Shown one piece after another: positions 59,631 through 64,000 of a stretch of 64,000 bases of DNA. Under the pieces are notes generated by a model that ran no database searches, was not told the origin of the DNA, and was given only the letters and a program-made list of their open reading frames with translations. Made by a program: the position numbers and the translations under genes. The stretch is from Streptomyces indicus (GTDB taxonomy: Bacteria > Actinomycetota > Actinomycetes > Streptomycetales > Streptomycetaceae): NCBI RefSeq assembly GCF_900100315.1, contig NZ_FNFF01000020.1, forward strand, positions 12,688 to 76,687, written 5' to 3'. Every line of letters begins with the position of its first letter. Within the stretch, counting starts at the first letter, position 1.

Positions 59631-60418
59631 GCCGGCTCACCACCCAGGCGCTGACCCTCGCCTACGAGGACCGCACGGTCGTCGAGGACCTGGACCTCGC
59701 GATCCCGGACGGCCGGGTCACCGTGATCGTCGGCCCCAACGCCTGCGGCAAGTCGACCACGCTGCGCGCCCTCGGCCGCCTCCTCAAGCCGAAGTCGGGC
59801 GCGGTCCTGCTCGACGGCAGCGAACTCGCCAAACTGCCCACCAAGCGCATCGCCCAGCAGATCGGCCTGCTCCCGCAGACCCCCGTCGCCCCCGAGGCGA
59901 TCACGGTCGCGGACCTGGTCTCGCGCGGGCGCCAGCCGCACCAGCACTGGTGGCAGCAGTGGTCGGACGAGGACGAGCGCGCGGTGACGGAGGCGATGGC
60001 CCGCACCGACGTCACGGACCTGGCGGAGCGCTCCGTGGACGAGCTCTCCGGCGGCCAGCGCCAGCGCGTGTGGATCGCGATGGCCCTCGCGCAGGAGACG
60101 GACCTGCTCCTGCTCGACGAGCCGACCACGTACCTGGACATCTCGCACCAGGTGGAAGTCCTCGACCTGGTCCGCCAGTTGAACCACGACAAGGGCCGCA
60201 CGGTGGTGGTCGTCCTGCACGACCTCAACCAGGCCGCCCGCTACGCCGACCACCTCGTCGCGATGAAGTCGGGCCGCGTGGTGGCCTCGGGCCCGCCCTC
60301 GGAGGTGGTCACGGCGGATCTCGTCCACGAGGTCTTCGGCCTGGACTGCGTGGTGGTCCCGGACCCGGTGACGGGGTCGCCGCTGGTGGTGCCGGGGGCG
60401 CCGTGGAAGGCGGCGTAG
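59627..60418 (+). CDS. Iron-siderophore ABC transporter ATPase (FepC-like)
   Basis: The 263-residue ATPase of the uptake system. Walker A is VGPNACGKST (near 37-46), with Cys in place of the usual Gly/Ala; the Q-loop is GLLPQTP, the signature LSGGQRQRVW (near 142-151), and Walker B LLLLDEPTTYLDISHQ, typical of FhuC/FepC. The H-loop is VVLHDLNQA. GTG at 59627 overlaps the second permease as GTGA, and GGAGGAAG lies just before. The three genes form one unit behind the iron box. Confidence 0.95.
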   Translation: MSRLTTQALTLAYEDRTVVEDLDLAIPDGRVTVIVGPNACGKSTTLRALGRLLKPKSGAVLLDGSELAKLPTKRIAQQIGLLPQTPVAPEAITVADLVSRGRQPHQHWWQQWSDEDERAVTEAMARTDVTDLAERSVDELSGGQRQRVWIAMALAQETDLLLLDEPTTYLDISHQVEVLDLVRQLNHDKGRTVVVVLHDLNQAARYADHLVAMKSGRVVASGPPSEVVTADLVHEVFGLDCVVVPDPVTGSPLVVPGAPWKAA

Positions 60419-60499
60419 CCGCCACTCCCCCACCGGACCCACGGGTCACAGGGTTTACTTGGGGCGTCATCTGACGTTCAACAGGGTGGGGATTCTGCG

Positions 60500-61408
60500 A
60501 TGACTTCAAGAAGGCTGTTCCTGGGTGCGTTCACGGCGGGGGCTGTGACCGTGGCTGCGGGGGCGAGTGAGGCGGCCGCAGCCGAGGCGGAGGGCGTCGT
60601 CGAAGGGGACACGACGTTCACCGGGGCGGTGAAGGCCACCTCGTTCCACACGGATTCGGCTGCGATGTCGTCGTTCGCCGGCACCGCGGCTACCGCGCAC
60701 ACGCACACGCTGACGGTGCGGCAGGCGGGGACCGTCGTCGACAGCGTGGCGCTGAACGTCACGTCGACGAACCCGAACGATTCCGCGATGTGGGTGTCCG
60801 GCAAGGAGAAGGCGCGCGGCACTCTCAAGGTCACGCACCAGGGTTACGCGGACGGGTCGGACTACGAAGCCGCGGCGATCTCCATCTGGTTGTCGACCGC
60901 GGACGGCGTGGAAGGAACGCGGGCCCAGGGCATCTTCATGCGGCCCGCGCCCGGGAACGGACCGACCAAGGGCAACCTCATCACCTTGCGCAACAACGAG
61001 GACAAGGTGGACGACTTCGTCGTGAAGGCCAACGGCCGAGTCGGCCTCGGTCTGCCGTACGGGATGAACCCCCGTGCTCGGATCGAGATCGCCCAGCGCC
61101 CGGGTGACACGATGGGCCTGATGCTGCAGGCCAACCCTGAGAGCACCGCCCACCTCGCCGACTTCCGCAACAGCCAGGACGTCTCGCAGACCCGAGTCCT
61201 CAACGACGGAACGCTTGCCTCGCGCAACGTGTACCTCGGTGGCAGCGGATCGCCGCAGTTCGGCGGAGGTGACGCGGTCGTCGGCATCCGCAACCGCGCG
61301 CTCAAGCCCACCACGAACCCCGCCAACGGCGGCGTCCTCTACGCGGAGAACGGGGCTCTCGTGTGGCACGGCTCCAACGGCACAGTCACCACCATCGCCC
61401 CGGCCTGA
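60500..61408 (+). CDS. Tat-type exported protein with tail-fibre-like end
   Basis: A 302-residue protein. The N terminus TSRRLFLGAFTAGAVTVAAG is a twin-arginine-type signal with the SRRLFLG core, cleaved near AAAAE. After a Thr/Ser/Ala-rich beta region comes a body with IEIAQRPGDTMGLMLQANPE and VLNDGTLASRNVYLGGSGSP. The end GGVLYAENGALVWHGSNGTV resembles the C-terminal ends of Streptomyces and phage tail-fibre or hyaluronidase-like proteins, which trimerise. I do not know its role. GGTGGGG lies 9-10 nt before the ATG. The microprotein gene at 61429 follows after 20 nt. Confidence 0.75.
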   Translation: MTSRRLFLGAFTAGAVTVAAGASEAAAAEAEGVVEGDTTFTGAVKATSFHTDSAAMSSFAGTAATAHTHTLTVRQAGTVVDSVALNVTSTNPNDSAMWVSGKEKARGTLKVTHQGYADGSDYEAAAISIWLSTADGVEGTRAQGIFMRPAPGNGPTKGNLITLRNNEDKVDDFVVKANGRVGLGLPYGMNPRARIEIAQRPGDTMGLMLQANPESTAHLADFRNSQDVSQTRVLNDGTLASRNVYLGGSGSPQFGGGDAVVGIRNRALKPTTNPANGGVLYAENGALVWHGSNGTVTTIAPA

Positions 61409-61428
61409 CCGAACCCCGAGGAACCACC

Positions 61429-61584
61429 GTGGAACTGACCCCCGAACAACTCGTAGCCGAGTTCCAGGACGCCGTCATGGAGCTCTACTTCGCGCGCAAG
61501 CGCATCGCCGTGCTCGAGTCCGAGAACCAGGCGCTCCGGGCCGAACTCGCCCTCGCCGCGCAGCCGGCGGAGGCGGAGTCCTGA
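61429..61584 (+). CDS. 51-residue coiled-coil microprotein
   Basis: VELTPEQLVAEFQDAVMELY, then FARKRIAVLESENQALRAEL, gives a helical heptad pattern over about 35 residues, then an Ala/Glu tail. GAGGAA lies 7 nt before the GTG at 61429, which is why I begin here rather than at an upstream ATG in the previous gene. Small coiled-coil proteins are often encoded next to tail-fibre-like proteins in this family of cassettes; the function is unknown. Confidence 0.65.
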   Translation: MELTPEQLVAEFQDAVMELYFARKRIAVLESENQALRAELALAAQPAEAES

Positions 61585-61623
61585 GCAGACGGGGGTGACC
61601 GGACGAGCCCCGGCCACCGCAGC

Positions 61624-64000
61624 TCACTCCTCCGCCAGCTCCGCCACCCCCGTGATCCGGTGCAGCGGATACGTGCGGACCTCGTCGGCCGTGTGGTCGT
61701 AGCCCGTGACGAAGCCGCCCTCCACGCGGACGGGGGCGATGACGCGCTGGCTCGCGGTGCCCTCCGCGTTGACGTAGCCGATCCACAGGGCGTCGCCTGT
61801 CATCACCGCCGCCTGCATCGTGGCCAGCGTCTCCGCGGCCGTGGTGCGCGGGAGATGGCCGTCCGTGGTCGTCGGGGTCTCCTTGCGCGGGGCGGTGGAG
61901 GCCAGGTCGCCCGCGCGGATCGCGCGGACCGCCGCGCCGAGCAGCGTGGCGTCGGGGACCGGGGGGCCGTCGGGGACCGGCTCCGGGGGTGTGCGCGGCG
62001 GGGTGCGGTGGGAGTGGGCGCGGGTGATCAGGACGTCGCCTTCGGCCGACTCGGCGGCCGGGGCGAAGCCCATCGTGCGCAGGCCTTCGAGGAGGGTGCC
62101 GGGGTCCGCCTGGGCGGCCAGGACCGTGGGGGCCAGGCGGCGCAGGCGCAGGCCCTGGGAGCGCTTGTCGGCGAGGATCTCGCCGAGGACGGCCTCGTCG
62201 TCGCAGCGCACGTACGCGGAGGCCGCGCCGATCCTCAAGTGGCCGTGTTTGCGGGCCACATCGTCGATCAGGTACGCCAGCGGCTGCGGCACGGGCGTAC
62301 GGCTGTGGGCCGTCAGGAAGGCCTGGAGGTCGGAGGCGGACTTGCCGGCGTCGAGCGCGCGGCGGACCGAGGCGGCCGTGAACCGGTAGACCGTGGCACC
62401 GCCCTTGGACTCCACGTCCGCGAGGACGCCCAGCATGTCGGCGAGCGGGCGCTCCAGGGGGCCGGGCGCGACCGCGGTGAGGTCGGCCTGGAGCAGGACG
62501 TGGTCGAGCGGGTCCGGGATGAGGGGCGCGAGCACCCGTACGAGCAGCTCGTCGTCCTCGACGAGCAGCGCGCGGCCGTGCGAGGAGAGGGCGCCGCGGC
62601 CCGTCACGCCCAGCAACTCGGCTTCCGTGAGCGCCCATTGGGCCAGGCGCGAGCGCAGGTCGTCCTGGCCCGCGGCGCCGGAGCCGGCCGCGCCGCCGCG
62701 CAACGGGCGCTCCCAGCGCAGCCGTTCGAGAATCGACGCCGGGGCGGGCGCGCCGCCCTCCGGCAGCGCGGCGAGCAGGTCGAGGACGCGGCGGCGGACC
62801 TCGGGGGCGGCCGAACGGTCCAGGTGCGGGCCGAGCACCGACATCACGCGGTCCTTGGCGTCGCGCGAACCGGCCACGCCCGGCGCGCGGGTGGCCGCGA
62901 GCCACGCGGTCGCCAGCACCTGCCAGCGCTCGGCGGGCGACTGCTCCAGCCATGCGTCGTACGCGGGCGTCGCGGCGTACCGCTCGTCGGCCTCGCCGTC
63001 GGAGGCCACCAGGCCCGCCGCGTAGGCGAGTTCGATCCAGAAGGCCGCCACCGGCTCCGACACGTCGAGCGCGACGGCGGTACGCTTGAGGTCGCGCACG
63101 CTCAGGCCGCCGGCCCGCAGCACCGCGGGCCCGCCCTCGTCCCAGTCCTTCAGGAGCTCCTCGACGGTGGCGAGCGCGGTGTAGGCCTGCCCGGCCGCGG
63201 TGGCGTCGACCACGCGGCCGCTGTGCGTGGACGCGGCCTCGACCGGCGGCGGCAGCGGCCTGGGCTCGCGGTGCGCGCGCCCGCCGCGCAGGTGCAGCGC
63301 GGCCTCGCGCGGCAGCACCACGGTGCCGGGCGCGGTGGGCAGCAGCAGTCCGCGGTCGAGCAGCCAGCGGACGTGGGGCGCGGGCTGGGCGGTGACCTGC
63401 CCGTACGGCGGCCCCCACGTCAGCCGCCCGAGCACCTCCAAGGCGTCCACGGGGGCCTCGTCGAGCAGGGCGCTCATCCTCGTACGGTCGCGGAACAGGT
63501 CCGTGAGCGCGGTGACCGCCGACACCGCGTCGTGCGTGGGCGTGAGGCCCGCGCCCGCGAGCAGCTGCTGCACGCGGCCCGGCGACATCCCCGAGGTGGC
63601 CTCGGCGACGGTGGGTCCGAGGCCGGTCGGCGAGGGGTGGCCCGGGCTCGGCGCGAGCAGCTCGCGCGCCGTGCGCACCAGGCGCAGCCGGTCGTCCCCG
63701 CCCCACACGAGGGCCTGCTCGCGCAGGGTGGCGAGCGCCACGGGCAGGGCGGCCTCGATGTCCGCGTCCCGCTCGCCGTCGCCGGTGAGGAGGGCTTCCA
63801 GCTGCGCGTACGTGGCCGGGTCAGGGGCGACCGCGAGCGCCTCGGCGGTCTGGAGCGCGAAGGTGTCGAGGCGCTCCAGGGCGCGGACGACCGAGGCACG
63901 CGTGCCGGCCCGGGTGGCGAGCTGGGTCAGGTCGTTGGGCACCGGACTGAGCAGGTCGGCCCGCGCCCGCAGCAGGGCGGCGAGCGACGCGTCGTCGCGC
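61624..64000 (-). CDS. Helicase-associated domain protein, 5' end outside the window
   Basis: The last ~792 codons of a gene that enters from the right edge; its start is not seen. The sequence is a large Leu/Ala/Arg-rich protein of the actinobacterial helicase C-terminal/XPB-like group. It has an N-terminal helical repeat region (TQLATRAGTRASVVRALERL) and, near the end, segments such as VPQPLAYLIDDVARKHGHLR and VRCDDEAVLGEILADKRSQG typical of the helicase-associated domain. A WYL-like ending (DALWIGYVNAEGTASQRVIA with RTYPLHRITGV) is visible at the C terminus, so a ligand or nucleic-acid sensing role is possible. Walker motifs are not seen in this part. Confidence 0.8.
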   Translation of the reverse strand, partial: RDDASLAALLRARADLLSPVPNDLTQLATRAGTRASVVRALERLDTFALQTAEALAVAPDPATYAQLEALLTGDGERDADIEAALPVALATLREQALVWGGDDRLRLVRTARELLAPSPGHPSPTGLGPTVAEATSGMSPGRVQQLLAGAGLTPTHDAVSAVTALTDLFRDRTRMSALLDEAPVDALEVLGRLTWGPPYGQVTAQPAPHVRWLLDRGLLLPTAPGTVVLPREAALHLRGGRAHREPRPLPPPVEAASTHSGRVVDATAAGQAYTALATVEELLKDWDEGGPAVLRAGGLSVRDLKRTAVALDVSEPVAAFWIELAYAAGLVASDGEADERYAATPAYDAWLEQSPAERWQVLATAWLAATRAPGVAGSRDAKDRVMSVLGPHLDRSAAPEVRRRVLDLLAALPEGGAPAPASILERLRWERPLRGGAAGSGAAGQDDLRSRLAQWALTEAELLGVTGRGALSSHGRALLVEDDELLVRVLAPLIPDPLDHVLLQADLTAVAPGPLERPLADMLGVLADVESKGGATVYRFTAASVRRALDAGKSASDLQAFLTAHSRTPVPQPLAYLIDDVARKHGHLRIGAASAYVRCDDEAVLGEILADKRSQGLRLRRLAPTVLAAQADPGTLLEGLRTMGFAPAAESAEGDVLITRAHSHRTPPRTPPEPVPDGPPVPDATLLGAAVRAIRAGDLASTAPRKETPTTTDGHLPRTTAAETLATMQAAVMTGDALWIGYVNAEGTASQRVIAPVRVEGGFVTGYDHTADEVRTYPLHRITGVAELAEE

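Noticed and set aside
60439..60500. Possible ncRNA or promoter before the Tat-type protein
   Set aside because: A TTTACTTGG stretch is AT-richer than its surroundings, but I could not fit a -35/-10 pair or a hairpin.

Overview
The window is high-GC actinobacterial DNA and reads as a Streptomyces core-chromosome segment. The main signs are a DtxR-type iron regulator with a SIS-domain neighbour, the futalosine menaquinone genes mqnB and mqnD, many GTG starts, dense GTGA/ATGA gene overlaps, several apparently leaderless genes, and family proteins typical of Streptomyces (DUF2530, DUF2771, DUF3027). From memory the order resembles S. coelicolor from about SCO4394 down to the low SCO4320s; I could not check this. 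I see no rRNA, tRNA, CRISPR, prophage or insertion sequence.

Layout. 0.15-5.8 kb: alpha/beta hydrolase, dmdR1-type iron repressor, SIS protein, orphan PAS-PAS-GAF sensor, GNAT acetyltransferase. 5.8-6.1 kb: a self-contained transcription unit (promoter, 12-codon ORF, folded RNA, terminator) with no known family. 6.1-10.8 kb: ABC exporter pair, citrate-synthase-like enzyme, pdxH. 10.9-21.2 kb: a tightly overlapping minus-strand operon of eight genes: DinB-like protein, AtuA-like protein, acyl-CoA carboxylase beta and alpha, acyl-CoA dehydrogenase, CoA ligase, crotonase, TetR. It resembles the acyclic-terpene (Atu) and leucine (Liu) carboxylation routes; a palindrome over its promoter is a candidate operator.

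21.3-29.6 kb: RibD-like reductase, large FAD/Fe-S oxidoreductase, EamA exporter, serC, and a secreted protein overlapping a class F sortase. 29.6-38.5 kb: a DrrAB-like exporter divergent from its likely TetR repressor with paired operators, a beta-propeller protein, an SGNH hydrolase, then a MacB-like ABC pair divergent from an OmpR-type two-component system across an inverted repeat. 38.5-47.9 kb: aldo/keto reductase, a 29-residue membrane protein, RNA ligase thpR, MFS/MarR pair, purine permease, P-type ATPase and a yefM/yoeB toxin-antitoxin pair.

47.9-64 kb: a 1,048-residue GHKL (sacsin-like) ATPase, DUF3027 and DUF2771 proteins, an MFS protein, mqnB-mqnD, a cold-shock protein, a HAD phosphatase, a three-gene siderophore uptake operon behind a probable iron box, a Tat-type secreted protein with a coiled-coil microprotein, and the 3' part of a helicase-like gene that runs off the right edge.

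Two families of GC-rich palindromic repeats recur between genes. One copy lies inside the carboxylase alpha gene, where it is translated as an inter-domain linker. The iron regulator at one end and the iron-box-preceded uptake operon at the other are likely regulator and target.
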